Shown: piece after piece, positions 6,311 to 17,627 of the stretch
Numbering within the stretch: the first letter of the stretch is position 1
Layout of the letters: the number at the start of each line of letters is the position of its first letter
DNA from: Selenomonadales bacterium
GTDB lineage: Bacteria; Bacillota; Negativicutes; Sporomusales; UBA7701
Assembly (NCBI GenBank): GCA_018434945.1
Contig: JAHDOI010000050.1
Span: 1-64,000, forward strand
DNA: 64,000 bases
Direction of reading: 5' to 3'
Made by a program: the position numbers and the translations under genes
Notes under the pieces: model-generated
The model's input: the letters and a program-made list of their open reading frames with translations, nothing else
What the model was told of the DNA's origin: nothing
Databases searched by the model: none

Positions 6311-8645
6311 GCGGCCGCTTGCGCTTCGTACCCGGCGGCTGCTTCTTCGCCGCCTCGCCCGCGGGTTTCCCGCCTCCGGCCGCGGCCTGTGCAGGCTTCT
6401 TGCCGTCCCCCTTGGCCGTGCGGCCCTGGCCGCCGCTCCTGACCTGCTTGCCCTTATCGCCGGTGCCCGGCTTGCGGCCCTGGCCGCCGCCCTTGCCCCT
6501 GCGGCCCTTCGGCCCGCGCTCCGCGGCGTCGCCGGCCAGCACAAAATCGATCGTCCGTTCCGCCGGGTTGACCTTCACCAGCGTCACCTTCGCCGCGTCG
6601 CCCAGGCGGTACACCTTGCCGGTCCGCTGGCCGATAAGCGAATAGCGCTCCTCGTCGTAGCGGTAATAATCGTCATCCATGCTCGACACGTGGACGAGCC
6701 CCTCGATGCCGTTCTCCAGCTCGACGAACAGGCCGAATGCCGTCACGCCGCTGATCGCCCCGGCGAACTCGTCGCCGATGAACTGGGCCATATACTCGAC
6801 CTTCTTGAGGTCGACCGTCTCCCGTTCCGCCTCCGCCGCCGCCCGTTCGCGCTGCGACGAGTGGAGGGATATCTCCGGCAGGATGGCGGCCAGTTTCTGG
6901 CGGCGTTTGGCGGAGATATCGCCAGACCTAAAAGTCTCGCGCAGGATGCGGTGGACGATGAGGTCGGGATAGCGCCGGATAGGCGAAGTGAAATGGGTAT
7001 AATACGTGGCCGCCAAGCCGAAATGGCCGAGGTTCTCCGCCTCGTAGCGTGCCTGCTTCAGCGACCTGAGCATCACCGTGCTTATCAGCCGCTCCTCCGG
7101 CCGGCCGGCCACCCGGCCCAGCACCTTCTGCAGCGCCTTGGGACGGATGTCGTCCGGCTTGGAAAGCGCCTGCCCGAAATTATGGAGCAGGTTGTTGAGC
7201 TTGGTCATCTTCTCCGGGTCGGGTTCCTCGTGGACGCGGAAAACGAACGGCACACCCAGCTTGTCCATATGCTCGGCCACCGTCTCGTTGGCCGCCAGCA
7301 TGAACTCCTCGACGATCGACTCCGCGATGCTGCGCACCCGCTTCTCCACCGCCACCGGCCGCCCCTGCCCGTCCAGCTTGACCTTGAGCTCGGGGAAATC
7401 GAAATCGATGGCGCCGCGGTTCAGCCGCCGCTGGCGGAGGATATGACACAGGCGCTCCATCTCGGCCAGCTGGCCGAGGAGCGGCCGGTACTGCTCCTTC
7501 AGCTCCGCGTCATCCTCGGCGAGGATGCGGCGAACAATATTATAGGAAAGCCGGGTGTGGACGCGGATGACGCTCGGGAAAAGCTCGTAGTTCACCACCC
7601 GCCCGCGCGGGTCGATCTCCATATGCGCCGACATCGCCAGCCGGTCGACGCCGGCGTTCAAAGAGCAGATGCCGTTCGAGAGGCGATGGGGCAGCATCGG
7701 CAACACGCGGTCGACAAGGTAAACACTTGTCCCGCGCTCCCGGGCCTCGTCGTCGAGCGGGCTGTTCTCTTTCACATAATGGCTGACATCGGCGATATGA
7801 ACGCCGAGCAGATAATGGCCGTTTTGACGCCGTTCCACATACACGGCGTCGTCGAGATCCTTGGCGTCCTCGGAATCGATGGTCACCACCGGCAGCTCGC
7901 GCAGATCGCGGCGCCCCTTCGTTTCCCCCTCACCCACCGTCTCGCGGCAGCGGGCGGCGGCGGCCTCCACCTCGGGAGGGAACGCGGTCGACAGGTTATG
8001 GTTCCTGATAATGGCGAGGATCTCGATGCCCGGGTCGCCCTTGCGGCCCAGCACCTCCGTCACCCGGCCCTCGGCGCTCCGTTTTCCCTCCGGCCAGCGG
8101 GTGATCTCCACCACCACCTTCGCGCCGTTCTCCGCCTCGCCCCACTCGCCCTGCGGCACGAAAACATCCTGGCGGAGACGGGCATCGTCCGGCGTCACGA
8201 ACGCATAATGGCGGCTGGCCTCAAAAGTGCCGACGATTTTGGTGTTGGCCCTTTTGACCACCCGGATTATCTCCCCCTCGCGGGCCTTGCCGCCCGGCCG
8301 CTGGCCGTGCACCCTGGCGACCACCCGGTCGCGGTTCAGCGCGCCGCCCATCGCATCGGGGGGAATATACACATCAGCCTCGTCGGGATTATCGGGGATG
8401 ACGAAGCCAAAGCCCTTTTCGCTGGCCGACAGCACCCCCACCACCAGGTTCATGCGCTCGGGCACGCCGAACTTGCCGAATCTGGTCTTGATAACCTCGG
8501 CGTCCTCTTCCAGCCGCGCCAGCAGCGGCCAAAAATCGGCCAACTCCTGCGCCTTCAGCCCGAGCCCGGCGGCCAGGTCGTCAGGCGCCAGCGGCTTGTA
8601 TGCCTCCTCGCGCATAAAGGCGAGGATTCTATCCCGGAGAATCAT
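6264..8645 (-). CDS. rnr: Ribonuclease R
   Basis: RNase R is a 3'-5' hydrolytic exoribonuclease that degrades structured RNA and non-stop mRNAs with tmRNA. The 793 residues show an N-terminal winged-helix region (~1-70), cold-shock OB folds (GFGFVIPDN, YAFVTPDDARLRQDVFVP), the RNB catalytic core (VTIDSEDAKDLDDAVYVE with the metal-binding Asp cluster; HYTHFTSPIRRYPDLIVHR) and an S1 domain (GAISGVTAFGLFVELENGIE). The last ~85 residues are a Gly/Lys/Arg-rich tail, longer than usual and probably RNA-binding. The start is ATG 8645 with GAGGAAG upstream. The thioesterase gene ends five bases before, so the genes are co-transcribed. Confidence 0.96.
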   Translation of the reverse strand: MILRDRILAFMREEAYKPLAPDDLAAGLGLKAQELADFWPLLARLEEDAEVIKTRFGKFGVPERMNLVVGVLSASEKGFGFVIPDNPDEADVYIPPDAMGGALNRDRVVARVHGQRPGGKAREGEIIRVVKRANTKIVGTFEASRHYAFVTPDDARLRQDVFVPQGEWGEAENGAKVVVEITRWPEGKRSAEGRVTEVLGRKGDPGIEILAIIRNHNLSTAFPPEVEAAAARCRETVGEGETKGRRDLRELPVVTIDSEDAKDLDDAVYVERRQNGHYLLGVHIADVSHYVKENSPLDDEARERGTSVYLVDRVLPMLPHRLSNGICSLNAGVDRLAMSAHMEIDPRGRVVNYELFPSVIRVHTRLSYNIVRRILAEDDAELKEQYRPLLGQLAEMERLCHILRQRRLNRGAIDFDFPELKVKLDGQGRPVAVEKRVRSIAESIVEEFMLAANETVAEHMDKLGVPFVFRVHEEPDPEKMTKLNNLLHNFGQALSKPDDIRPKALQKVLGRVAGRPEERLISTVMLRSLKQARYEAENLGHFGLAATYYTHFTSPIRRYPDLIVHRILRETFRSGDISAKRRQKLAAILPEISLHSSQRERAAAEAERETVDLKKVEYMAQFIGDEFAGAISGVTAFGLFVELENGIEGLVHVSSMDDDYYRYDEERYSLIGQRTGKVYRLGDAAKVTLVKVNPAERTIDFVLAGDAAERGPKGRRGKGGGQGRKPGTGDKGKQVRSGGQGRTAKGDGKKPAQAAAGGGKPAGEAAKKQPPGTKRKRPRSSGKRRTKSGKTLT

Positions 8646-8649
8646 CGTT

Positions 8650-9045
8650 TCACTTCCTCATAACCATCACCGTCGCTTTGCCCTCGGCGGTGACGGTGCC
8701 GTCAGCCAGCGCTACCGTGCCGGCTGTTTCGTATATCCTGCCCCGCTTGCTCACGATCCATCCGGTCACGGTCAGCTCCTTGCCCACCGGGGTCGGCTGG
8801 CGGTATCTTATCTCCAGGCGGGCGGTCACGGTATTCTCGCCCTTGGCGTACGGATAGCGGGCCATGATCTCGTCCAGCAGCGTGCTCACGATGCCGCCGT
8901 GGACGATGCCGTCGTAGCCCTGGTGCTCAGGGCCGGCGGTGAAGCGGGCCACGTACTTGTCCCCCTCCTCGCTGAAATTCAGCTTCAGGCCGATGGGGTT
9001 GTCCGGCCCGCAGGCGAAACACCAGGTGTTGCGTTCTTCTCCCAT
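8650..9045 (-). CDS. PaaI-type hotdog-fold thioesterase
   Basis: At 131 residues this is the typical length for a single hotdog domain. NTWCFACGPDNPIGLKLNF at the start and QGYDGIVHGGIVSTLLDEIM with HGG in the middle match the PaaI/acyl-CoA thioesterase family; CFACG-NPIGL is a hallmark of the subfamily often next to rnr or est. It probably hydrolyses an acyl-CoA, substrate unknown. The start is ATG 9045 with GGGAGATAAGCTA. It sits between est and rnr in one transcription unit. Confidence 0.85.
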   Translation of the reverse strand: MGEERNTWCFACGPDNPIGLKLNFSEEGDKYVARFTAGPEHQGYDGIVHGGIVSTLLDEIMARYPYAKGENTVTARLEIRYRQPTPVGKELTVTGWIVSKRGRIYETAGTVALADGTVTAEGKATVMVMRK

Positions 9046-9059
9046 TAGCTTATCTCCCT

Positions 9060-9797
9060 TCAGTCGTCGGTCGGTATTGCCGTCAAAAAACTGTCGATAT
9101 AGCGGAAAAGCCGCTCGTGCTCCACATCGATGGTCGCCACGTGTCCCGACCGCTCCAGCCAGCTTATCTTCTTGTCCCGGCTGCCGAGGCGGCTGTGGAT
9201 GTGCAGGGCGCTCTCCGGCCGCACCGTCCGGTCGTGGCGCGACTGGACGAGGAAAGCCGGGCGGGTGACGAGCGGCAGCAGTCTGTCCACATGCTTAACG
9301 AGTTCCAACAGGCTGACCACGCAGACCAGCGGCATATAATCGTAGGAAACGTTGTAGCGCTCGTTGACCGTCAACCGCCGCTTCTCCTGGCGCTGGAAAT
9401 TGCGGAACAGGCGGAAGAACGGCAGCAGCGGCAGGCGCTTGTCGAGCAGATATATCGGCGCGTTGATAGCGACGACCCTTTCCACCGGGTGCTCGGCCGC
9501 CAGCTTGAGGGCCAGCAGCCCGCCCATCGACAGGCCGACGACCGCCACCTCCCGGCACATGCCCCGCAGCAGGTGGTAGCCGTCCTCCACATCGCCGTAC
9601 CAATGCGGCCACCTGGTGCCAGCCATCTCGGCCGGGCTGCTGCCGTGCCCCGCCAGGCGCGGCCCCAGGACGGTGTATCCCCTGCCGTGCAGATGCTCGC
9701 CCAAAAGGCGCATCTCGGCCGGTGCGCCGGTGAAGCCGTGGATAAGCAGCACGCCTCGGTCGCCCCCCGGCAGGAGGAACGGCTCGGCCCCGCGCAT
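9060..9797 (-). CDS. est: Carboxylesterase (alpha/beta hydrolase, Est30-like)
   Basis: This 245-residue alpha/beta hydrolase matches the length of Bacillus/Geobacillus carboxylesterases encoded between secG and rnr. Motifs: LLIHGFTGAPAEMR (oxyanion loop), VAVVGLSMGGLLAL (nucleophile Ser in G-L-S-M-G), the SRHDRTVRPESA region (acidic residue) and LERSGHVATIDVEHERLF (catalytic His). The upstream open frame is excluded because a TATAAT at 9838-9843 lies inside it. ATG 9797 follows GGTGG by five bases and gives the family-like start MRGAEPFLLPGGDRGVLLIH; ATG 9821 is possible. Confidence 0.88.
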   Translation of the reverse strand: MRGAEPFLLPGGDRGVLLIHGFTGAPAEMRLLGEHLHGRGYTVLGPRLAGHGSSPAEMAGTRWPHWYGDVEDGYHLLRGMCREVAVVGLSMGGLLALKLAAEHPVERVVAINAPIYLLDKRLPLLPFFRLFRNFQRQEKRRLTVNERYNVSYDYMPLVCVVSLLELVKHVDRLLPLVTRPAFLVQSRHDRTVRPESALHIHSRLGSRDKKISWLERSGHVATIDVEHERLFRYIDSFLTAIPTDD

Positions 9798-9837
9798 GAT
9801 CGCCACCAGGCATCCCTCCATTTCCTTGGTACCATAC

Positions 9838-9867
9838 ATTATACCATTTTCAGGCACGGCCAGGCAA
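9838..9867 (-). promoter_or_regulatory. Probable promoter of the est-thioesterase-rnr unit
   Basis: TTGCCT (9862-9867) and TATAAT (9838-9843) on the minus strand are separated by 18 bases, about 40 bases before the chosen est start. Confidence 0.5.
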
Positions 9868-9926
9868 AGCGGGGCGATTCGGCCGCTATTTCTGGGTAAA
9901 TATGGCTGCCACAGCCCCGCGCGGGT

Positions 9927-9932
9927 TATAAT
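9927..9932 (+). promoter_or_regulatory. -10 box for the VOC gene
   Basis: TATAAT sits 26 bases before the VOC start on the plus strand. No good -35 is seen at the right distance. Confidence 0.4.
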
Positions 9933-9958
9933 AAACTCAGTAAGCATACAGGAGCGTG

Positions 9959-10339
9959 ATGAATATGGCTGACAAAGTCAACCCGGTGATCTGGTTCGAA
10001 ATTCCCGTGACCGATATGGCGCGCGGCCAAGCCTTCTACGAAGCGGTCTTCGGCTTCAGGCTCGAAATCGTCGACTCCGGGGAGCGGCAGATGGCCATGT
10101 TCCCGATGGAGATGAACGCCATCGGCGCAGGCGGCGCGCTCGTAAAGGGCAAGGAGAACGTGCCGTCCCACACCGGCACAATCATCTACTTCGCCGTCCC
10201 CGACATCACCGCCACCCTCGCCAAAGTCGCCGCCCACAACGGCAAAACGCTCGTCCCCAAAACGGATATCGGGCAATACGGCTTCTTCGGCCTCTTCGAA
10301 GACAGCGAAGGCAACTGCATCGGCCTCCACTCGATGTAG
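9959..10339 (+). CDS. VOC (glyoxalase/bleomycin-resistance fold) family protein
   Basis: This is a 126-residue vicinal-oxygen-chelate protein: NPVIWFEIPVTDMARGQAFY, then VFGFRLEIVD at the N terminus and a second beta-alpha-beta module (TIIYFAVPDITATLAKVAAHNG, GQYGFFGLFEDSEGNCIGLH) ending with the conserved E-GN-IGLH. Metal ligands of glyoxalase I are not all evident, so the reaction is unknown. Start ATG 9959 has AGGAG four bases upstream; ATG 9965 is the alternative. It is a monocistronic gene facing the hppA terminator. Confidence 0.85.
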   Translation: MNMADKVNPVIWFEIPVTDMARGQAFYEAVFGFRLEIVDSGERQMAMFPMEMNAIGAGGALVKGKENVPSHTGTIIYFAVPDITATLAKVAAHNGKTLVPKTDIGQYGFFGLFEDSEGNCIGLHSM

Positions 10340-10349
10340 CTAGAACAAA

Positions 10350-10380
10350 AAAGACACCGGCTTTCAAAGCCGGTGTCTTT
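10350..10380. terminator. Bidirectional terminator between VOC gene and hppA
   Basis: The perfect 15-bp stem AAAGACACCGGCTTT / AAGCCGGTGTCTTT is flanked by an A-tract and serves the converging VOC and hppA genes. Confidence 0.85.
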
Positions 10381-10388
10381 CGTCGTTT

Positions 10389-12440
10389 CTAGAAGAACAA
10401 TAATGGTGCGATTATCAGCGATATCGTCCCCGCCACCTTGATGAGCGGATTCATCGCCGGGCCGGAGGTGTCCTTGAACGGGTCGCCGACCGTGTCGCCG
10501 ATGACGGCCGCGGCGTGGGCCGGGGTGCCCTTGCCGCCGTGCTGGCCGGCTTCGATGAATTTCTTGGCGTTGTCCCAGGCGCCGCCCGCGTTGGACATGA
10601 AGATGGCGAGCAGCACGCCGGCGGCGGTGACACCGGCCAGGAACCCGGCGAGCGCCTTGGCGCCCATGAGGAAGCCGACGATCAGCGGCGCCCCCACGGC
10701 GAACACGCCGGGGAGGAGCATCTCCCGGATGGCGGCCTTGGTGCTGATATCGACGCAGCGGGCGTAATCCGGCCGGCCGGTGCCTTCCATGATGCCGGGG
10801 ATTTCGCGGAACTGGCGGCGGACCTCGCCGATCATCTCGAACGCGGCCTTGCCGACCGCCTCCATGGTGAAGGCGCATACCAGGAACGGCAGGGCGGCGC
10901 CGAGGAAGATGCCGATGATGACACCCGGCTCGGTGAGGTTGACGACCAGGTGGCCGTCCTGCAGCAGACCGCCGAGTTTCGGGTTCTTGGCCACCTCTTC
11001 GCCGAAGGCGGTGAACAGGGCCAGCGCGGTCAGGGCCGCCGAGCCGATGGCGAAGCCCTTGGCTATGGCGGCGGTCGTGTTGCCGACCGCGTCGAGCTTG
11101 TCGGTCGTTTTGCGGATCTCCTTGGGCAGCTCGGCCATCTCGGCGATGCCGCCGGCGTTATCGGCGACCGGACCGAACGAGTCGACCGCCACCACCATGC
11201 CGGCGGTGCACAGCATGCCCATGGCCGCCATCGCGATGCCGTAGATGCCAGCGTACGTGTAGGCGACATAGGTGGCGACCGCGAACACGATCATCGGCAG
11301 CGCGGTGCTCTTGAGGCCGGTGGCCACGCCGGAGATGATGTTGGTGGCCGCGCCGGTCCGCGAGGAATCGGCGATGTCGCGGGTCGGGAAGTGGGCGTGG
11401 GAAGTGTAGTACTCGGTTATCAGGCCGACGAGGACATTGACGGCCAGGCCGGCGACGATGGCGATGAAGATGCCGAGGCCCTTTTCGGCGCCGAAGGTGT
11501 TGATGGCCAGGAAGTAGCAGATGACGGCGGTGAGGATGTTGGTGCCCCACAGGCCGCGGTTGAGAGCCGCCTGCGGGTTGCCGTTCTCGCCGGTGCGCAC
11601 CAGGAATGTGCTGGCGATGGCGGCGGCGATGCCGGCCGCGCCCACGAGCAGCGGGAAAAGCACGCCGTTGACCCCGAACAGGGTGTTGCCGATCAGCATG
11701 GCGGCGATGGCGGTGGCGCCGTAAGACTCGAACAGGTCGGCGCCCATGCCGGCGGTGTCGCCGACGTTGTCGCCGACATTGTCGGCGATCACGGCCGGGT
11801 TGCGGGGGTCGTCCTCGGGGATGCCGGCCTCCACCTTGCCGACGAGGTCGGCGCCGACATCGGCGGCCTTGGTGAAGATGCCGCCGCCGATGCGGGCGAA
11901 GAACGCTATGGCGCTGGCGCCGAAAGCGAAGCTGTTGATGACGACGGGGTCGCGGAAAACGACATAGAGCAGCGAAACGCCGAGCAGGCCGAGGCCGGCC
12001 ACCGCCATCCCCATGACCGCTCCGGCCCTAAACGACACGCTCAGCGCCTTGTTCAGGCTGTGGCGGGCCGCTTCGGTGGTGCGGGCGTTGGATTTGGTCG
12101 TCGACGTCATGCCTACATAGCCGGCGATCGCCGAGCATACCGCCCCGACGAGAAAGGATACTGCCAGTTGATAACTGCCGAAGTAGTAAAGAATGACAAA
12201 TACGATTGCGGTGAACGGCACAAGGGTGCGGTACTGGCGGTTGAGAAACGCCATGGCCCCTTCGAATATGGCCTGGGAGATATCCTGCATCTTTTGGGTG
12301 CCGGGGCTCTCTCTCAGCACGCTGACCATCAGATAGGCAGCGAACAGCAGAGCGACAAGACCGGCGATTGGTGCGATAAACAGCAGTTCCAGAAAAAGGC
12401 CCCCTTCCAAAAATTTATCAATATTGATAGCACTAATCAT
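10389..12440 (-). CDS. hppA: Membrane-bound proton/sodium-pumping pyrophosphatase (first copy)
   Basis: HppA couples pyrophosphate hydrolysis to ion pumping. The sequence has ~16 membrane helices and the catalytic motifs [40 protein letters not shown] and [11 protein letters not shown], plus a C-terminal [34 protein letters not shown] has Ala at both positions that are Lys/Thr in K+-independent enzymes, so it belongs to the K+-dependent branch. ADLFESY carries the Glu placement shared with Na+-pumping members, leaving the pumped ion open. ATG 12440 gives 683 aa but has no ribosome site; GGAAGGGGG inside the frame points to CTG 12392, which would begin at the usual N terminus ([10 protein letters not shown]). 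Divergent from lysR. Confidence 0.93.
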   Translation of the reverse strand: MISAINIDKFLEGGLFLELLFIAPIAGLVALLFAAYLMVSVLRESPGTQKMQDISQAIFEGAMAFLNRQYRTLVPFTAIVFVILYYFGSYQLAVSFLVGAVCSAIAGYVGMTSTTKSNARTTEAARHSLNKALSVSFRAGAVMGMAVAGLGLLGVSLLYVVFRDPVVINSFAFGASAIAFFARIGGGIFTKAADVGADLVGKVEAGIPEDDPRNPAVIADNVGDNVGDTAGMGADLFESYGATAIAAMLIGNTLFGVNGVLFPLLVGAAGIAAAIASTFLVRTGENGNPQAALNRGLWGTNILTAVICYFLAINTFGAEKGLGIFIAIVAGLAVNVLVGLITEYYTSHAHFPTRDIADSSRTGAATNIISGVATGLKSTALPMIVFAVATYVAYTYAGIYGIAMAAMGMLCTAGMVVAVDSFGPVADNAGGIAEMAELPKEIRKTTDKLDAVGNTTAAIAKGFAIGSAALTALALFTAFGEEVAKNPKLGGLLQDGHLVVNLTEPGVIIGIFLGAALPFLVCAFTMEAVGKAAFEMIGEVRRQFREIPGIMEGTGRPDYARCVDISTKAAIREMLLPGVFAVGAPLIVGFLMGAKALAGFLAGVTAAGVLLAIFMSNAGGAWDNAKKFIEAGQHGGKGTPAHAAAVIGDTVGDPFKDTSGPAMNPLIKVAGTISLIIAPLLFF

Positions 12441-12516
12441 ACAGGAAGGATTGATAAGATACAACGTATAAATTACAATTGAAATGATAAGAAAAATCTT
12501 ATAAGCAGGTGATGGC
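12441..12516. promoter_or_regulatory. AT-rich divergent promoter region (hppA / lysR)
   Basis: Seventy-six AT-rich bases separate the two divergent starts. Repeated CTTATAAG/CTTATCA-type half sites (CTTATAAG near 12500, GATAAG near 12451 and 12487) are what a LysR-type regulator could bind. No clear -35/-10 pair can be singled out. Confidence 0.4.
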
Positions 12517-13419
12517 ATGACCTTTCAGCAGCTGCAGACCTTCTGCCTGGTGGTGGAACAGAAATCGTTCGTGCGGGCCGCCGAATGCCTATATATGGCC
12601 CAGTCGTCGGTCAGCCAGCAGATCGCCGCGCTGGAGCGCCACTTCGGGGTGGCGTTGTTCACCAGGGTCGGCAAGCGCTGCAACGTGACCCCCGAGGGCC
12701 GGGTGCTCTATAAAACCGCCAAAGAGGTAATCGACACCCTCGGCTCGCTCCCCGCCAGGATCAAGGAGGTCAACAGCCTCGGCAAAGGGCGGCTGAGGCT
12801 CGGCGCCTCGTCGACGGTCAGCACCTATCTGCTCCCCTCCCTCCTGCGCCGTTATAAGGACCGCTACCCCCACATCGAGCTGTCGGTCAAGACCGACTAC
12901 GGCTATAAGATAATCGACGCCGTGCGCTCCGACGATATCGACCTGGGACTCGTCGGCCACAACCTCAACTGGCTGGCCGACCCCGCCCTCAAGTCCCGTC
13001 CGGTGTCCCGCGACCACCTCTCGCTCATCGTCTGGCCGGGCCACGAATGGTGCGGCCGCAGCCTCGTCGAGCCGCGGGAGCTTACGCGCGGCCACGTCTT
13101 CATCCACAGCCGCCCGGATTCGGGCATGCGGTCGGTTGTCGACAAATTCATCCACCAGGAAAACCTCGTTTTCGAAACAGTCATCGAGATGGCCAACCAC
13201 GAGTCAATCAAGCTGGCGGTCGAGGAAAGAATCGGCATCTCGCTGATCAGCTCGGTCGCCATCAGCCACGAGCTGGCCACCGGACGCCTGGCGGAAGTGC
13301 CGCTGAACCGGCTGAACACCATCGACAGGCGCTTCCTGCTCATCTCGCGGGCCGGCCAGGAATACAACGCCGCGGAAAAGGCGTTCGTCGACCTGCTGGA
13401 AAGCGACGACGGCCGGTAA
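12517..13419 (+). CDS. LysR-family transcriptional regulator
   Basis: This 300-residue regulator has an N-terminal winged HTH ([40 protein letters not shown], then [14 protein letters not shown]) and a LysR substrate domain from ~90 ([45 protein letters not shown]). The effector is unknown. Divergent placement from hppA suggests it controls hppA and itself, as is usual for LysR proteins. The start is ATG 12517 after GCAGGTGATGGC. The downstream terminator is shared with the symporter gene. Confidence 0.93.
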   Translation: MTFQQLQTFCLVVEQKSFVRAAECLYMAQSSVSQQIAALERHFGVALFTRVGKRCNVTPEGRVLYKTAKEVIDTLGSLPARIKEVNSLGKGRLRLGASSTVSTYLLPSLLRRYKDRYPHIELSVKTDYGYKIIDAVRSDDIDLGLVGHNLNWLADPALKSRPVSRDHLSLIVWPGHEWCGRSLVEPRELTRGHVFIHSRPDSGMRSVVDKFIHQENLVFETVIEMANHESIKLAVEERIGISLISSVAISHELATGRLAEVPLNRLNTIDRRFLLISRAGQEYNAAEKAFVDLLESDDGR

Positions 13420-13461
13420 AAGAAACCTGCCGCCGGCATTGTGCCGGCGGCAGGTTTCTTT
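13418..13461. terminator. Bidirectional terminator (lysR / AGCS symporter)
   Basis: The 20-bp perfect stem AAAGAAACCTGCCGCCGGCA pairs with its complement around TTG, with A/T tracts at both ends. Confidence 0.88.
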
Positions 13462-13472
13462 CACGGATATTA

Positions 13473-14858
13473 TCAGCCCTTGCCCTTCGCCTTGTCGCCC
13501 GGGGCGGCGGCGAAGTCGGCCGGCTCGTGGTCGAGATTGCCGTTCCAGAGGTATTCGCGGGTCTCGGACACAAGCACGCCGCTCAGGAGCAGCAGGGAAA
13601 CAAGGTTGGGGATGGCCATCAAGCCATTGGCGGCGTCGGCGAAATTCCACACCGCCGGCAGGCTGGCGATCGAACCCAGGAACACCGCCACGACCCACAG
13701 GTAGCGGTACGGCTTGATCACCCCTTTGCCGAACAGGTACTCGGCCGCCTTCTCGCCGTAGTACGACCAGCCGAGGATGGTGGAGAACACGAAAGTCAGC
13801 AGGCCGATCGCCAGCACGAACGGGCCGACGACGGGGATGGTGGCGAAAGCGCTCTTGGTCAGCGCGGCGCCCTTGAGACCCTGCTGCCAGACGCCGGTGT
13901 TGACCAGCACCAGGCCGGTCATGGCGCACACCACCACCGTGTCCCAGAATGTGCCGGTGCTGGAGACGAGCGCCTGCCGGACGGGATTCTTCGTCTGCGC
14001 GGCCGCGGCCACGATCGGCGCGCTGCCGAGGCCGGACTCGTTCGAGAACAGGCCGCGGGCGATACCGAAGCGCATCGCTTCCTTCATGCCCGCCCCGAGG
14101 AAGCCGCCCACCGCAGCCTGGCCGCTGAAGGCGCTGCTGACGATAAGCGAAATGCTGTCGAGGATTGTGGAGAAGCCGGACAGCAGGATGATTACACAGC
14201 CGGCGACATAGAAGATGGCCATGAAGGGCACAAACGCCTCGCACACGCGGGCGATCGACTTGATGCCGCCGAGGATGACCATGGCGGTCAGGACGGTCAT
14301 GACGATCCCGGACACATACGGCGAAACGTTATAGGTTTCCTTGAGCATCGAGGCGATCGAGTTGGCCTGCACGGTGTTGCCGATGCCGAAGGCGGCGATC
14401 GCCGTCAGGGCCGCGAACACGACGGCCAGCCACTTCATATTGAGGCCGCGCTCGAGAACGTACATCGGCCCGCCGGCCATCTGGCCGTCCTCGGTCTGAA
14501 CCCGGTACTTGACCGACAGCAGCGCTTCCGCATATTTGGTGGCGATACCGAACACGCCGGTCAGCCACATCCAGAGCACCGCCCCCGGGCCGCCAGCCGC
14601 CACCGCGGTGGCCACGCCGACGATGTTGCCTGTGCCGATCGTCGCGGCCAGCGCCGTCGTCAGGGCGCCGAACTGGCTGACATCCCCCCGCCCTTCGGTG
14701 GAGCGGGTCAACGAAAGCTTGATCGCTTTGCCGAGATAGCGCTGGATGAAGCCAAGTCTAAAAGTCAAATACAAGTGCGTTCCGAACAGCAGGATTATCA
14801 GTGGCAACCCCCAGACGAAGTCGGCCATATCGGCGATAAACTCCTCGATACCTTGCAC
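13473..14858 (-). CDS. Sodium:alanine/glycine symporter (AGCS family)
   Basis: This is a 461-residue membrane protein with ~11 helices. Family signatures include SLTRSTEGRGDVSQFGALTT, ALAATIGTGNIVGVATAVAA, GGPGAVLWMWLTGVFGIATK, YAEALLSVKYRVQ and ARGLFSNESGLGSAPIVAAA. It imports alanine or glycine with Na+; the exact substrate cannot be told. The start is GTG 14858 with GGGG eight bases upstream. The ~180-base stretch before it (14859-15038) holds no gene. It has some inverted repeats (GGTGG...CCACC) but no riboswitch I can defend. Confidence 0.93.
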   Translation of the reverse strand: MQGIEEFIADMADFVWGLPLIILLFGTHLYLTFRLGFIQRYLGKAIKLSLTRSTEGRGDVSQFGALTTALAATIGTGNIVGVATAVAAGGPGAVLWMWLTGVFGIATKYAEALLSVKYRVQTEDGQMAGGPMYVLERGLNMKWLAVVFAALTAIAAFGIGNTVQANSIASMLKETYNVSPYVSGIVMTVLTAMVILGGIKSIARVCEAFVPFMAIFYVAGCVIILLSGFSTILDSISLIVSSAFSGQAAVGGFLGAGMKEAMRFGIARGLFSNESGLGSAPIVAAAAQTKNPVRQALVSSTGTFWDTVVVCAMTGLVLVNTGVWQQGLKGAALTKSAFATIPVVGPFVLAIGLLTFVFSTILGWSYYGEKAAEYLFGKGVIKPYRYLWVVAVFLGSIASLPAVWNFADAANGLMAIPNLVSLLLLSGVLVSETREYLWNGNLDHEPADFAAAPGDKAKGKG

Positions 14859-15038
14859 TGGAATACCCCTTTCTCGTTAAAACGTTCCAATCTCGGTGGC
14901 ACCTATTGTCTCCTTCCGCGAACCACCTTCTTCACTTATAATCCCGGAAAAATTATTCCGCTTCTCTAATTCGTCGCCCAATAACCAATTCCTTCCGTTT
15001 ATGTAATATTTATGATGTATGTCAGGCGCAAAAAACAA

Positions 15039-15071
15039 GGGCCGCAGCCGGGTATCCCGTTGCTGCGGCCC
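15039..15071 (-). terminator. Terminator of the second hppA
   Basis: The stem GGGCCGCAGC / GCTGCGGCCC is followed on the minus strand by CTTGTTTTTTGC, starting 18 bases past the stop. Confidence 0.88.
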
Positions 15072-15088
15072 ACATCGTCGTGGAGTCG

Positions 15089-17101
<2,013 letters not shown>

Positions 17102-17132
17102 ACTACCACTCCTCCTTATGGGCAATAAATTA

Positions 17133-17155
17133 CGGGAAATGGGTTACATTTCCCG
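17133..17155 (-). terminator. Probable terminator of secG
   Basis: CGGGAAAT / ATTTCCCG hairpin, followed on the minus strand by TAATTTATT. It lies between secG and the second hppA. Confidence 0.6.
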
Positions 17156-17205
17156 GAATCTCCGCGGAACAATTCTTCCCCCGGGACAGTTGCCCCGGCA
17201 AGCGA

Positions 17206-17436
17206 CTACATCGACATCTTGGCCAGGGCCAGGGTAACGACGCCAAACAGGACACCGAGAACCATGGTGGCCTTGGAGAGGATTTCGTCCAGCCCTTTCC
17301 GCTTGCCGCCGAAAATCGTCTCGGCCCCGCCGGCGATCGCCCCGGACATGCCGGCGCTTTTGCTGGACTGCATCACGACGACGGCGATAATCGCGATGGA
17401 CAGTATGCCGTCGAGAATCATAAGCGCGTTATACAC
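17206..17436 (-). CDS. secG: Preprotein translocase subunit SecG
   Basis: This 76-residue protein has two membrane helices (ILDGILSIAIIAVVVMQ and ATMVLGVLFGVVTLALAK). The conserved loop SSKSAGMSGAIAGGAETIFG, then KRKGLDEILSK, is diagnostic of SecG, the accessory subunit of SecYEG. The start is GTG 17436, because GGGGGTG lies seven bases upstream; the frame extends ten more codons upstream without a ribosome site. In related genomes secG heads the secG-est-rnr-smpB-ssrA order; here ~7.4 kb separates it from est. Confidence 0.93.
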   Translation of the reverse strand: MYNALMILDGILSIAIIAVVVMQSSKSAGMSGAIAGGAETIFGGKRKGLDEILSKATMVLGVLFGVVTLALAKMSM

Positions 17437-17587
17437 TACTTTACACCCCCTACCCTTTTGTACCACTTTATTTTACCAAATAGCAAATAGCTTGACAATC
17501 GCCTTTTACGATATATTTTCGCTGTTATACACAAATAATATACACCGTTTGGCAGAATGTGTTGTATTATTTGCCAAAAATAACAAG

Positions 17588-17608
17588 AAGAGGGCCATCG
17601 GCCCTCTT
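17588..17608 (-). terminator. Terminator of cysK
   Basis: Hairpin AAGAGGGCC / GGCCCTCTT, followed on the minus strand by CTTGTTATTTTT, 20 bases past the cysK stop. Confidence 0.85.
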
Positions 17609-17627
17609 TCCAGGTTGGCGATAACAA

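Noticed and set aside
5373-8663. Very long plus-strand open frame (about 1,100 codons) opposite DUF362 and rnr, and similar long frames opposite eno, hppA, hypF and psrA
   Set aside because: They are His/Arg/Pro-rich antisense readings of well-identified GC-rich genes, without ribosome sites or domains.
14859-15010. Possible T-box or glycine riboswitch before the AGCS symporter
   Set aside because: GGTGGTTCGCGG resembles the T-box core but lacks the ACC, and no stem I, specifier loop or terminator/antiterminator pair is seen; no glycine aptamer motif either.
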